Counted from the first letter of the stretch, positions 1-5,930 are shown. The stretch: DNA of 8,305 bases from an uncultured Comamonadaceae bacterium (GCA_946482595.1 CAMLSD010000150.1:1-8305), one strand, 5' to 3'. Made by a program: numbers and translations. Notes: a model not told the origin generated them from the sequence alone.

Positions 1-114
1 GCCAAGAAGGCGGCACCGGCCAAGAAGGCGGCGCCGGCCAAGAAGGCGGCACCGGCGAAGAAGGCAGCTCCGGCCAAGAAGGCGGCCCCCGCGAAGAAGG
101 CGGCCCCGGCCAAG
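1..114 (+). repeat. In-frame 18-bp tandem repeat coding for AKKAAP
   Basis: Six contiguous copies of an 18-bp unit (GCCAAGAAGGCGGCACCG and close variants) occupy bases 1-108. A seventh, degenerate copy begins at 109 (AKKPAA). Copies differ mainly at wobble positions. Because 18 is a multiple of 3, a gain or loss of a unit changes tail length without shifting the SWIB frame. The array probably extends left of the window. Confidence 0.9.
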
Positions 115-378
115 AAGCCTGCTGCCAAGCGCACTCCCAACGCGGCGTTCATGAAGGCCATGACGCCCAGCGCCACCCTGGCAGCGATCATCGGCGACAA
201 GCCGATGCCGCGCACCGAGGTCACCAAGAAGGTGTGGGAGTACATCAAGAAGAACAAGCTGCAGGACGCAGTCAACAAGCGCATGATCAACGCCGATGCC
301 AAGCTGAAGGAGATCTTCAAGAAGGCTCAGGTGTCGATGTTCGAGATGACCAAGCTCATCAGCAGCCACCTCAAGTAA
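1..378 (+). CDS. SWIB/MDM2-domain DNA-binding protein with histone H1-like AKKAAP tail (5' partial)
   Basis: The frame is open from base 1, so the true start lies left of the window; 125 codons plus a TAA stop are visible. Residues 1-38 are a run of Ala-Lys-Lys-Ala-Ala-Pro hexapeptides, a lysine-rich disordered tail of the type seen in bacterial histone H1-like proteins such as Bordetella BpH1. Residues 50-125 form a complete SWIB/MDM2 fold. Visible marks are the DKPMPRTEVTKKVWEYIKKN core, the KRMINADAKLKEIF segment and the C-terminal MFEMTKLISSHL helix. From family knowledge, small SWIB proteins joined to Lys/Ala-rich tails are common in Burkholderiales and chlamydiae and are thought to act in nucleoid organisation; their exact role is unproven. 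An internal Met at base 151 could start a SWIB-only form, but the continuous repeat frame upstream argues against it. The gene ends 22 bases before an intrinsic terminator, so it is the last gene of its transcript. The SWIB assignment is confident; the missing 5' length is unknown. Confidence 0.93.
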   Translation, partial: AKKAAPAKKAAPAKKAAPAKKAAPAKKAAPAKKAAPAKKPAAKRTPNAAFMKAMTPSATLAAIIGDKPMPRTEVTKKVWEYIKKNKLQDAVNKRMINADAKLKEIFKKAQVSMFEMTKLISSHLK

Positions 379-400
379 GCTGCCACGCCCTCTCTCGAAG

Positions 401-432
401 GCCCGGCCGGGAAACCCGCCGGGCTTTTTGTT
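401..432 (+). terminator. Rho-independent terminator after the SWIB gene
   Basis: A GC-rich hairpin spans 401-424. Arms GCCCGGC and GCCGGGC are extended inward by GGG/CCC around an AAA loop, with one bulged C. It is followed directly by TTTTTGTT. It sits 22 bases after the SWIB stop codon and separates that gene from gloC. Confidence 0.88.
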
Positions 433-563
433 GTCCGGGTCTCGGGTGCAGTGGTCGTCCGCGGGCTTGTCGCGCATCAAGGCGTTCAACACGGCGGCGC
501 ATGGCCCCGGCGACTCGTCCACAATGCGCGGGTTTCCTTCCAACAACCTGTCAGAGATCGCGG

Positions 564-1202
564 ATGTTGCGCTACCTCACTGTCCCCTGCACGGCCTTTG
601 CCCAGAACTGCTCCATCGTCTGGTGCGACGACACGCAGCGCGCGGCCATCATCGACCCGGGCGGCGACCTGCCGAAGCTGCTCGCGGCGGTCGAACGGCT
701 GGAGGTGACGCTCGAGCAGATCTGGCTCACGCATGCGCACATCGACCATGCCGGTGCGACCGCAACGCTTGCAAAGACGCACCACCTGCCGATCGTCGGG
801 CCGCATCCGGGTGACCAGTTCTGGATCGACGGCCTGCCGCAGCAGGGGGCGATGTTCGGCTTCCCGCCCAGCGAAAGCTTCACGCCCACACGCTGGCTGC
901 ACGACGGCGACACCGTGACGATCGGCCGCTGCGAGTTGCAGGTGCGACACTGCCCGGGGCACACGCCGGGCCATGTGGTGTTCTTTTCGCCCGAGGCGCG
1001 GCGCGCCTTCGTGGGTGACGTGCTGTTTGCCGGTTCGATCGGCCGCACCGACTTTCCCGGCGGCGATCACCAGACCCTGATCGACTCGATCACGCAGCGG
1101 CTGTGGCCCATGGGGGACGACGTGGTGTTCATTCCCGGCCATGGGCCGGAAAGCAGCTTCGGCGCCGAGCGGCGCAGCAACCCCTACGTGCGAGGCACCT
1201 GA
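564..1202 (+). CDS. gloC: Type II glyoxalase, metallo-beta-lactamase fold hydrolase (GloC/YcbL family)
   Basis: 212 aa, close to the 215 aa of E. coli YcbL (GloC), a cytoplasmic type II glyoxalase that hydrolyses S-lactoylglutathione to lactate and glutathione in methylglyoxal detoxification. The protein follows YcbL nearly end to end. It opens with VPCTAFAQNCSIVWC and IIDPGGD. The metal motif THAHIDH (His57, His59, Asp61, His62) follows, then WIDGLP, CPGHTPGHVVFF (His133), GDVLF (Asp152), GRTDFPGGDH and the terminal IPGHGPESSFGAERRSNPYV (His193). All expected metal ligands are present, so the enzyme should be active. It lacks the C-terminal helical domain of classical GloB, as is normal for this short subfamily. 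The ATG at 564 was chosen because the family starts exactly here and AGAGA lies 6 bases upstream; the frame is open further upstream, but that stretch is composition-driven and overlaps the SWIB gene. A CACAAT at 520-525 could be a -10 box, without a clear -35. It is convergent with the M48 gene. Confidence 0.93.
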   Translation: MLRYLTVPCTAFAQNCSIVWCDDTQRAAIIDPGGDLPKLLAAVERLEVTLEQIWLTHAHIDHAGATATLAKTHHLPIVGPHPGDQFWIDGLPQQGAMFGFPPSESFTPTRWLHDGDTVTIGRCELQVRHCPGHTPGHVVFFSPEARRAFVGDVLFAGSIGRTDFPGGDHQTLIDSITQRLWPMGDDVVFIPGHGPESSFGAERRSNPYVRGT

Positions 1203-1210
1203 GGGGCTGC

Positions 1211-1234
1211 GGCGCCGCTGGCGCCTCAGGCGCC
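1211..1234. repeat. Three GGCGCC palindromes at 9-bp spacing between convergent genes
   Basis: GGCGCC occurs at 1211, 1220 and 1229, in the 23-bp gap between the gloC and M48 stop codons and running into the M48 3' end. Adjacent copies can pair as a 6-bp stem with a 3-nt loop on either strand. There is no T tract, so a terminator role for both converging transcripts is only possible. Confidence 0.35.
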
Positions 1235-2176
1235 GTGCTCGACCTGCGGCTGGGACGTCGTGCCCTGCGGCTTGGGCGCACGCTCGTACAGCGGCATCAC
1301 CTTGGGCAGGTTGGCCTCGATGTCGCGGATGCGGCTGTCGCCCGCAGGGTGGGTCGACAGGAACTGCGGCGGCGCGCCCTTGCTGGCGGCCATCATCTTC
1401 TGCCACAGCGTGACGCCGGCGCGCGGGTGGTAGCCGGCGCGCGCCGCCAGGTCCATGCCGACCAGGTCGGACTCGCTTTCATCCTCGCGGCTGAACTTCA
1501 GCGTCAGCAGTTGACCGCCCATGTTGAGCAGCGCGTCGCCGGTGTTGCCCAGGCCCAGCAGGCTGGACAGGATGCTCACGCCGATCCCGGTGGCCGCGTT
1601 CTTGCCCATGCGTTCACGTGCGTGTTCGCGCAGTGCATGGGCGATCTCGTGGCCCATGATCATCGCCACCTCGTCATCGGTCAGCTTGAGCTGCTCGAGG
1701 ATGCCGGTGTAGAAGGCGATCTTGCCGCCGGGCATGCAGAACGCATTGATCTGCTTGGAGCCCAGCAGGTTGATCTCCCACTTCCACTGGCGCGCGCGCG
1801 GGTTCCACGGGTAGGCGAACGGAATCAGCCGCTGGGCGATCGCACGCAGACGCAGCACCTGCGGATGGTTGTCCGGGCCCAGGGCCTTCTGGGCGCGGGC
1901 CTGCGCCATCATCTGGGCGTACTGCTTCTCGGCGGCGGCCTCGACCTGTTCGGCCGGCACCAGCTTGGTGAACTTCGAGGTGCCGCCCACGTCGATGCCG
2001 GCCTGCGGCGCGTTGTTGTCGGACTGGGCACCGGCCAGCCCCGGCAGGGTGGCTGCCGCGGTGCCGGCCAGCAGGGCGCCGGTGAACAGGCGCCGCTCGG
2101 GACGGGCCGGCTGGCCATCATTCAGGGCGTCGAGCTGGGCGCACAGGGCGCAGTGGTACACGGGTTGGATCTTCAT
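1226..2176 (-). CDS. Exported M48-family zinc metalloprotease (LoiP/BepA-like)
   Basis: 316 aa. The zinc-protease motif HEIAH is at residues 176-180 (context MIMGHEIAHALREHARERM). The third ligand is Glu233 in FSREDESESDLVG, which matches the family pattern SRxxExxAD with Ser in place of Ala. QINAFCMPGGKIAFYTGIL at about 142-160 and STHPAGDSRIRDIE at 274-287 are also typical. Related proteins (E. coli LoiP, BepA, YcaL) degrade or refold damaged envelope proteins in the periplasm. The N-terminus is ERRLFTGALLAGTAAATLPGLAGA at 27-50: a twin-arginine-like or Sec signal with probable cleavage near residue 50 and no lipobox. It is preceded by an unusual 26-residue extension holding His8, Cys9 and Cys12. 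The ATG is supported by AAGGAGGT 10 nt upstream, lying inside the last codons of the permease gene. The two genes are 6 nt apart, so they are cotranscribed and probably translationally coupled. Family and active site are confident; substrate and export route are inferred. Confidence 0.92.
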   Translation of the reverse strand: MKIQPVYHCALCAQLDALNDGQPARPERRLFTGALLAGTAAATLPGLAGAQSDNNAPQAGIDVGGTSKFTKLVPAEQVEAAAEKQYAQMMAQARAQKALGPDNHPQVLRLRAIAQRLIPFAYPWNPRARQWKWEINLLGSKQINAFCMPGGKIAFYTGILEQLKLTDDEVAMIMGHEIAHALREHARERMGKNAATGIGVSILSSLLGLGNTGDALLNMGGQLLTLKFSREDESESDLVGMDLAARAGYHPRAGVTLWQKMMAASKGAPPQFLSTHPAGDSRIRDIEANLPKVMPLYERAPKPQGTTSQPQVEHGA

Positions 2177-2182
2177 GATGGT

Positions 2183-3712
2183 TCAGACCTCCTTGTGATC
2201 AGCTTGTTCCAGCATGCGCCGGACCTGCGGCAACAGCAGGTATGCGGGAAACGACAACCAGAACGTCAGGAAGAAGTATGCGGCGAAGCCCATTTCCTGG
2301 GCGCCGATGCCACCGGCCCAGCCGGCGACGGCCCGGCTGAAGGCAAAGATCGACGAAAGAATCGCATATTCGGTCGTGGCCTTGGCGCGGTTGGTGATGG
2401 CCATCAGGAAGGCCAGGAACGCACCGGTGCCCAGGCCGCCGGTGAAACTTTCCAGGGCGCTGGCGGCATACACGGCGGCCTGGTGATGCAGCGCGATGTC
2501 GGTGGCCTGCACGATGCCGTCCGCGCCCGGCAGCACACGCGGCACATACCAGGCGGCCGCGGCATATCCCAGGTTGGACAGCGCCTGCCACAACCCCAGC
2601 ACCCACAGGCCCTTGAAGATGCCGGCGCGGTCCACGTACCAGCCCCCCACCAGGCCACCGGCGATCGACAGCGCCAGCCCCACGTTCACGCTGACCAGCC
2701 CGATCTGCTGGTTCGAGAAGCCCGAGTCCACCCAGAAAGGCTTGACCATGAAGCCCATCGCGGCGTCGCCCAGCTTGAACAGCAGGATGAACACCAGGAT
2801 CGCGATCATGCCCGGGCGCGCCAGCAGGTCGACCCAGGCGCCGAACACCGGCCCGTCGCGCATCGCCGCAGCGCCGGGGCCGTGGGCCGCGCGCACCAGC
2901 AGGCCCGCCCCGGCAAACATCAGGCTCACCGGAATGGCGCCGCGGAACCACCAGGTGCCCGCATACGGCGCCAGCTCCGTCCAGCCCAGCGCCCGCGCTG
3001 TCGGCCCGAGCACCGGCCACAGCAGGCCCAGCAGCACCAGGCCGAGCGCGAGCAGCCACAACGGCTGTTCGCGCAGCATGGCCAGTTCGCGGCCCACGCT
3101 GCCCGGCGGGGCGCCCGGGCGCACGGCTTCGCGCGGGGCCATCAGTACCAGGCAGGCATTGAGCACGAACACGAAACCGCCCAGCAGGTAGGCCAGCGGC
3201 CAGCCGAACCAGCCTGAGAGCATCAGCACGACACCGGCGGTGAGCATGCCCACCCGGTAGAAGCCGATCCGAAATCCGTTGGCCATGCCGTACTCGCGCT
3301 TGTCGAGCAGCTCGATGGTGTAGCCATCGGTGGCGATGTCGTTGGTGGCCGACAGCATCGTGAACACACCGATGGCCACCCACACCCAGGGGCCGAAACC
3401 GAGGTCGGCGGCAAACAGCCACATGACCGCGGCCATGCCGAGGTTCGCGCCGGCGATCCACCAGCGATGCCGGCGTGCCCAGTCGACGGCCGGTGCCCAC
3501 AGGAACTTGATCGTCCAGGCCAGGCCCAGCAGGCTGAGCAGGCCGATGTCGGCCAGGTTCACGCCCTGCTGTCGAAAGTAGACCGGGAAGATGTCGTAGA
3601 AGACGCCGAGCGGCAGGCCTTCCGAGAAGTACAGCAGCGCGACCCAGAACAGCTTGCGTTTGTAGGCGGGAGTCGGGGGCGGGGCCGTGGCGGCTTGTGT
3701 CATGCCGCGCAT
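2183..3712 (-). CDS. MFS permease of the AmpG (anhydromuropeptide transporter-like) family
   Basis: 509 aa, with about 12-14 hydrophobic segments, so an inner-membrane protein. AmpG-family marks are in order: YFSEGLPLGVF (28-38), LAWTIKFLWAPAVDW (64-78), SATNDIATDGYTIELL (121-136), FYRVGMLTAG (151-160), LFKLGDAAMGFMVKPFW (311-327), GGLVGGWYVDRAGIFKGLW (352-370), WQALSNLGYAAAAW (375-388) and ALESFTGGLGTGAFLAFLMA (419-438). E. coli AmpG imports GlcNAc-anhydroMurNAc peptides for wall recycling; related permeases may carry other substrates, so the substrate here is inferred. The protein is about 18 residues longer than E. coli AmpG (491 aa), with extra length around 200-290. Two ATGs, at 3712 and 3703, are possible starts, and neither has a good ribosome site; the outer one is given. 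It lies 24 nt after the anti-sigma stop codon and 6 nt before the M48 gene, fitting an operon with both. Confidence 0.87.
   Translation of the reverse strand: MRGMTQAATAPPPTPAYKRKLFWVALLYFSEGLPLGVFYDIFPVYFRQQGVNLADIGLLSLLGLAWTIKFLWAPAVDWARRHRWWIAGANLGMAAVMWLFAADLGFGPWVWVAIGVFTMLSATNDIATDGYTIELLDKREYGMANGFRIGFYRVGMLTAGVVLMLSGWFGWPLAYLLGGFVFVLNACLVLMAPREAVRPGAPPGSVGRELAMLREQPLWLLALGLVLLGLLWPVLGPTARALGWTELAPYAGTWWFRGAIPVSLMFAGAGLLVRAAHGPGAAAMRDGPVFGAWVDLLARPGMIAILVFILLFKLGDAAMGFMVKPFWVDSGFSNQQIGLVSVNVGLALSIAGGLVGGWYVDRAGIFKGLWVLGLWQALSNLGYAAAAWYVPRVLPGADGIVQATDIALHHQAAVYAASALESFTGGLGTGAFLAFLMAITNRAKATTEYAILSSIFAFSRAVAGWAGGIGAQEMGFAAYFFLTFWLSFPAYLLLPQVRRMLEQADHKEV
2187..2194 (-). promoter_or_regulatory. 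Strong Shine-Dalgarno AAGGAGGT for the M48 gene
   Basis: On the minus strand AAGGAGGT ends 10 nt before the M48 ATG. It is embedded in the Lys-Glu-Val codons that close the upstream permease gene. It is a near-perfect anti-16S match, much better than the other sites in this operon. It fixes the protease start and suggests the protease is made in quantity. Confidence 0.75.
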
Positions 3713-3736
3713 TCTAGGAGCGGGCCACCCTTGCCC

Positions 3737-4531
3737 TCACGGCGCGTGGCCCTGGGCGTAGATGTCCTGGGCCAGTGCCAGCAGTTCCTCGCGGGGCAGT
3801 TCACCGGCCAGTGCATAGCCGGTGCGTTCGTCGACCCAGTAGAACAGGCCCAGCGACCCCTGGCGTTCATAGCGGAAGGCGGCCGGCGTGGACACCTCGG
3901 CCCGGCGCAGGTAGACCGTGACCCGTGTACCGTCGGTGCGCTCATACATCAGCTGGGCGCCCGGGCCCTGGGCATCGGGCAGCAGCCGCCCGCCCATCAG
4001 CGCAAAGCCGCGCGAGCGCAGGTCGAACAGCTTCACGGGCACGTCCAGCCGACGAGTGAGCCAGCGTGACAGATGCTCTTCCTGGGCGCCGACCTCTACC
4101 GGGTGCCGCTTCTCCGGCGTGTAGACGCCGTGGGCCACGGCGGCACGCTGCACCCAGGCATTGGTCTGCCGCGACGCCACCGGCTCGCGCGGCCCCCATG
4201 ACGACACCACCATGCCGCCGGCGAGCGCGCCGAGCACGAACACCGCCACGCCGGCCGCCCAGCGGGCGCCGCCGTGATCGCTCCAGCGCCGGCCCTGGGC
4301 GGTACGCAGCAGCCGCTCCGGCACGGGCTCTTCGATGATGCCGCCCATCAGGCCGCGCAGGGCGTCGCGGTCGGCGCGCAGCGCGGCCAGCCGGGCGGCC
4401 GCGGCCGGGTCGTCGGCCAGCCAGCGCTGCACTGCGGCGCGGTCGTCGCCCGAGAGTTCATCGTCCAGAAAGGCGCACAGCCGCAGGTCGCGGTCGGCGG
4501 CGTCCAGGGTGGAAGAGGTGGGCGTGTCCAT
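3737..4531 (-). CDS. Membrane-anchored anti-sigma factor (COG5662-like)
   Basis: 264 aa. The cytoplasmic N-terminal part (1-90) has the anti-sigma arrangement DLRLCAFLDDELSGDDRAAVQRWLADDPAAAARL, the region that would clasp the sigma factor. A single membrane segment lies at about 91-111 (WAAGVAVFVLGALAGGMVVS). A periplasmic domain follows, with GFALMGGRLLP, GPGAQLMYERTDGTRVTVYLRR, FYWVDERTGYALAGELPREE and LLALAQDIYAQ; these match the family of transmembrane anti-sigma regulators found beside ECF sigma genes. The zinc-binding HxxxCxxC motif of ZAS anti-sigma factors is absent, so redox sensing through that zinc site is not expected. The ATG at 4531 starts 2 nt after the sigma stop codon, the usual coupled arrangement that keeps both partners at matched levels. 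The same frame is open 51 codons further upstream, but that would overlap the sigma gene and does not look like protein. Confidence 0.88.
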   Translation of the reverse strand: MDTPTSSTLDAADRDLRLCAFLDDELSGDDRAAVQRWLADDPAAAARLAALRADRDALRGLMGGIIEEPVPERLLRTAQGRRWSDHGGARWAAGVAVFVLGALAGGMVVSSWGPREPVASRQTNAWVQRAAVAHGVYTPEKRHPVEVGAQEEHLSRWLTRRLDVPVKLFDLRSRGFALMGGRLLPDAQGPGAQLMYERTDGTRVTVYLRRAEVSTPAAFRYERQGSLGLFYWVDERTGYALAGELPREELLALAQDIYAQGHAP

Positions 4532-4533
4532 CG

Positions 4534-5079
4534 TCAGACCACTCGCTTGAGGTGGCTCGGCCGGGGGGTCGACGAGCCCGGCCGTGTGCCCGTGCTGTCT
4601 TCCAGCAACGCGCGCAAGGTGGCGCGGCCGCGCGAGATGCGCGACATCACGGTGCCGATCGGCAGGTTCAGGATGCGGGCGCATTCGGCATACGAGAACT
4701 GCTCGACGCTCACCAGCAGCAGCGGTTCGCGCTGGGCCTCGGGCAACCGGGCCAGCGCACGCAGCAGGTCCAGGCGAGTGCCGCTGGCGTCGAAGGCGTC
4801 GCCGGCCTGGCGCAGCGCCTGGGGATCGAGCTCGTCGAGGGAGGTGAAGCGCGACAGCTTGCGCCGTTCGTCGAGATGGGCGTTGTGCACGATGCTCAGC
4901 AGCCAGGCCAGCAGGTCCCGACCCTGGTCGAACTGATGCCAGTGCGCCAGTGCACGTTCCAGCGCGGTCTGCACCAGGTCGTCGGCTGCATGGGTGTCGA
5001 AGACCAGCGAGCGGGCATAGCGGCGCATCCGCGGGATGGCGGCAAGCATCTGCTGGCGAAAGCTGGCGGGTGCGAACAT
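4534..5079 (-). CDS. ECF-type RNA polymerase sigma factor (sigma-70 family)
   Basis: 181 aa, the usual size for an ECF sigma factor with only regions 2 and 4. Region 2 (about 10-75) contains RRYARSLVFDTHAADDLVQTALERALAHW, with the DDLVQ core-binding helix, and LLAWLLSIVHNAHLDERRK. Region 4 (about 105-158) contains ALARLPEAQREPLLLVSVEQFSYAECARILNLPIGTVMSRISRGRATLRALL, the helix-turn-helix that reads the -35 element. The linker holds SRFTSLDELDP. The ATG at 5079 was chosen because region 2 begins a few residues later and the ECF-like promoter candidate at 5116-5141 would give a leader of about 30 nt. The frame continues open to 5262, but the added residues do not resemble the family and would cross the promoter. 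No strong ribosome site is visible. The gene leads a likely four-gene operon and should be held inactive by the anti-sigma factor encoded next. Confidence 0.92.
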   Translation of the reverse strand: MFAPASFRQQMLAAIPRMRRYARSLVFDTHAADDLVQTALERALAHWHQFDQGRDLLAWLLSIVHNAHLDERRKLSRFTSLDELDPQALRQAGDAFDASGTRLDLLRALARLPEAQREPLLLVSVEQFSYAECARILNLPIGTVMSRISRGRATLRALLEDSTGTRPGSSTPRPSHLKRVV

Positions 5080-5115
5080 GGGCGGGCCTGCGGCACCGGG
5101 GGCGCCTGACTGGCT

Positions 5116-5141
5116 TACGTGCCGGTGGGTCTGATTATTCC
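5116..5141 (-). promoter_or_regulatory. Candidate ECF-dependent promoter of the sigma operon (GGAAT-N17-CGTA)
   Basis: Read on the minus strand, GGAATAATC begins at 5141 and CGTA ends at 5116, with 17 bases between GGAAT and CGTA. Many ECF promoters have a GGAA-type -35 and a CGT-type -10 at 16-17 bp, and ECF sigma genes usually transcribe themselves. Transcription would begin near 5109, about 30 nt before the sigma start codon. The match is by eye and the true recognition sequence of this sigma factor is unknown. Confidence 0.45.
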
Positions 5142-5188
5142 CGCACGATACCCCCACAAGCGGCCCGGCGGCACCCCGGTGAATAATC
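5133..5188. repeat. Inverted GAATAATC pair in the divergent intergenic region
   Basis: GATTATTC at 5133-5140 and GAATAATC at 5181-5188 are perfect 8-bp inverted copies separated by 40 bp. They lie between the divergent sigma operon and flavin reductase gene. The left copy overlaps the proposed -35 of the sigma promoter. The right copy contains AATAAT, which could serve as a -10 hexamer for the flavin reductase. They are AT-rich islands in a very GC-rich spacer. Confidence 0.5.
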
Positions 5189-5252
5189 GAGGGGTCGTCG
5201 TGGCCAGCGTCTGCCGGCCGCGTCGCTGCCGTGATGCCTTCCTGACCCCGCC

Positions 5253-5762
5253 GTGACGCCACCCTATCGGGCCGCCGAGCCCAGCTTCTCTCCTGCCGAG
5301 TTCCGCGCCGCCCTGGGCATGTTTGCCACGGGCGTGACCATCGTCACCGCGCGCCACCCGGACGGCCATCTCATCGGCCTCACGGCCAATTCCTTCAACT
5401 CGGTGTCGCTGCACCCGCCGCTGGTGCTGTGGAGCCTGTCGCGCGCGGCCGGCTCCATGCCGACCTTCACGAGCGGTTCGCACTACGCGATCAACATCCT
5501 CGCGGCCGACCAGAAGGACCTGGCCGACCGGTTTGCCCGCAAGGACGTCGATCGCTGGGCCGGTGTGGCCTTTCGTGAAGGCAGCGGCGGCGCACCGGTG
5601 CTGGAGGGCACCGCCGCCGTGTTCGAGTGTTTCAATCGCAGCCGCTATGAAGAGGGCGACCACGTCATCTTTGTCGGTGAGGTCGAGCGCTGCGAGCGCA
5701 ACGAACTCGCCACCCCGCTGATCTTCCAGGGCGGGCGGTACTACACCGAGCTGCCGCTCTGA
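5253..5762 (+). CDS. Flavin reductase, FMN-binding split-barrel (HpaC/DIM6-NTAB family)
   Basis: 169 aa, typical for short-chain flavin reductases that use NAD(P)H to reduce free FMN or FAD for a partner monooxygenase in the cytoplasm. Family landmarks in order are EFRAALGMFATGVTIVTA (16-33), GLTANSFNSVSLHPPLVLWS (42-61), HYAINILAADQKDLADRFA (78-95), DRWAGVAF (100-107), GAPVLEGTAAVFEC (113-126) and the C-terminal YEEGDHVIFVGEVERCE (132-148), with the conserved GDHxIFVGEV. The GTG at 5253 was chosen because the family pattern begins about 15 residues later and a stop codon lies in frame at 5232; the only in-frame ATG (codon 23) would cut into the fold. No clear ribosome site is visible. It is divergent from the sigma operon across 173 bp and has no monooxygenase neighbour here, so its physiological partner cannot be named. 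Confidence 0.9.
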   Translation: MTPPYRAAEPSFSPAEFRAALGMFATGVTIVTARHPDGHLIGLTANSFNSVSLHPPLVLWSLSRAAGSMPTFTSGSHYAINILAADQKDLADRFARKDVDRWAGVAFREGSGGAPVLEGTAAVFECFNRSRYEEGDHVIFVGEVERCERNELATPLIFQGGRYYTELPL

Positions 5763-5764
5763 CG

Positions 5765-5780
5765 GGCCCCCACCCGGGCC
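5765..5780 (+). other. Short hairpin just after the flavin reductase stop
   Basis: Arms GGCCC (5765-5769) and GGGCC (5776-5780) enclose a 6-nt loop, three bases after the stop codon. No T tract follows, so it is at most a weak 3'-end structure. Confidence 0.3.
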
Positions 5781-5790
5781 GCCACCCTGC

Positions 5791-5860
5791 CGCTTCGCGT
5801 CAGGCCCCCGAGGGGGTCAAGGAAACTTGGGGCGGCCCGGCGTTTCCTTGGGCGAAGCGC
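5791..5860. repeat. Nested palindromic intergenic element
   Basis: Three inverted repeats are arranged as a branched structure. The outer arms are CGCTTCGC (5791-5798) and GCGAAGCG (5852-5859). Inside are CCCCC-GA-GGGGG (5805-5816) and CAAGGAAAC (5818-5826) with GTTTCCTTG (5842-5850), the latter a perfect 9-bp stem around a 15-nt GC-rich loop. On the minus strand it reads GGGCCGCCCCAAG, then TTGACCCCCTCGGGGGC. From memory this strongly resembles an abundant dispersed intergenic element of Burkholderiales genomes; I could not confirm this by search. Its place between convergent genes fits a 3'-end or bidirectional terminator role. Confidence 0.6.
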
Positions 5861-5930
5861 AGGCGCGCCAGAGCTTAGCGTCCGCGCCCCAGAAATCCAC
5901 GGCAGCAGCCCCCCGGTGGTGGCCCACCTC

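Noticed and set aside
1..114. CRISPR array
   Set aside because: The repeats are contiguous, without spacers, 18 bp long and in frame with the SWIB protein.
234..563. Upstream extension of gloC into the SWIB gene
   Set aside because: It would cross a clear terminator and overlap the SWIB gene in another frame, and the added residues are unlike the YcbL family.
486..1406. A 306-codon minus-strand frame across gloC
   Set aside because: Shadow of the gloC coding frame; the composition is not protein-like.
1103..3217. A 704-codon open frame on the plus strand, antisense to the M48 and permease genes
   Set aside because: It is rich in His, Gln, Arg and Ala with no recognisable domain and starts inside gloC. 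The minus-strand frames hold clear protein families. Long antisense frames are expected at this GC content.
2199..3500. A 433-codon minus-strand frame inside the permease gene
   Set aside because: Arg/Gly/Ala/Pro-rich product of a shifted frame. The overlapping permease frame has consistent membrane segments and AmpG motifs.
5180..5211. A second, plus-strand ECF promoter mirroring the sigma promoter
   Set aside because: TGAATAATC is present, but CGTC boxes fall 11 or 23 bp away, not 16-17.
5080..5262. N-terminal extension of the sigma factor to 5262
   Set aside because: Adds 61 residues with no ECF similarity, crosses the likely promoter and overlaps the flavin reductase start.
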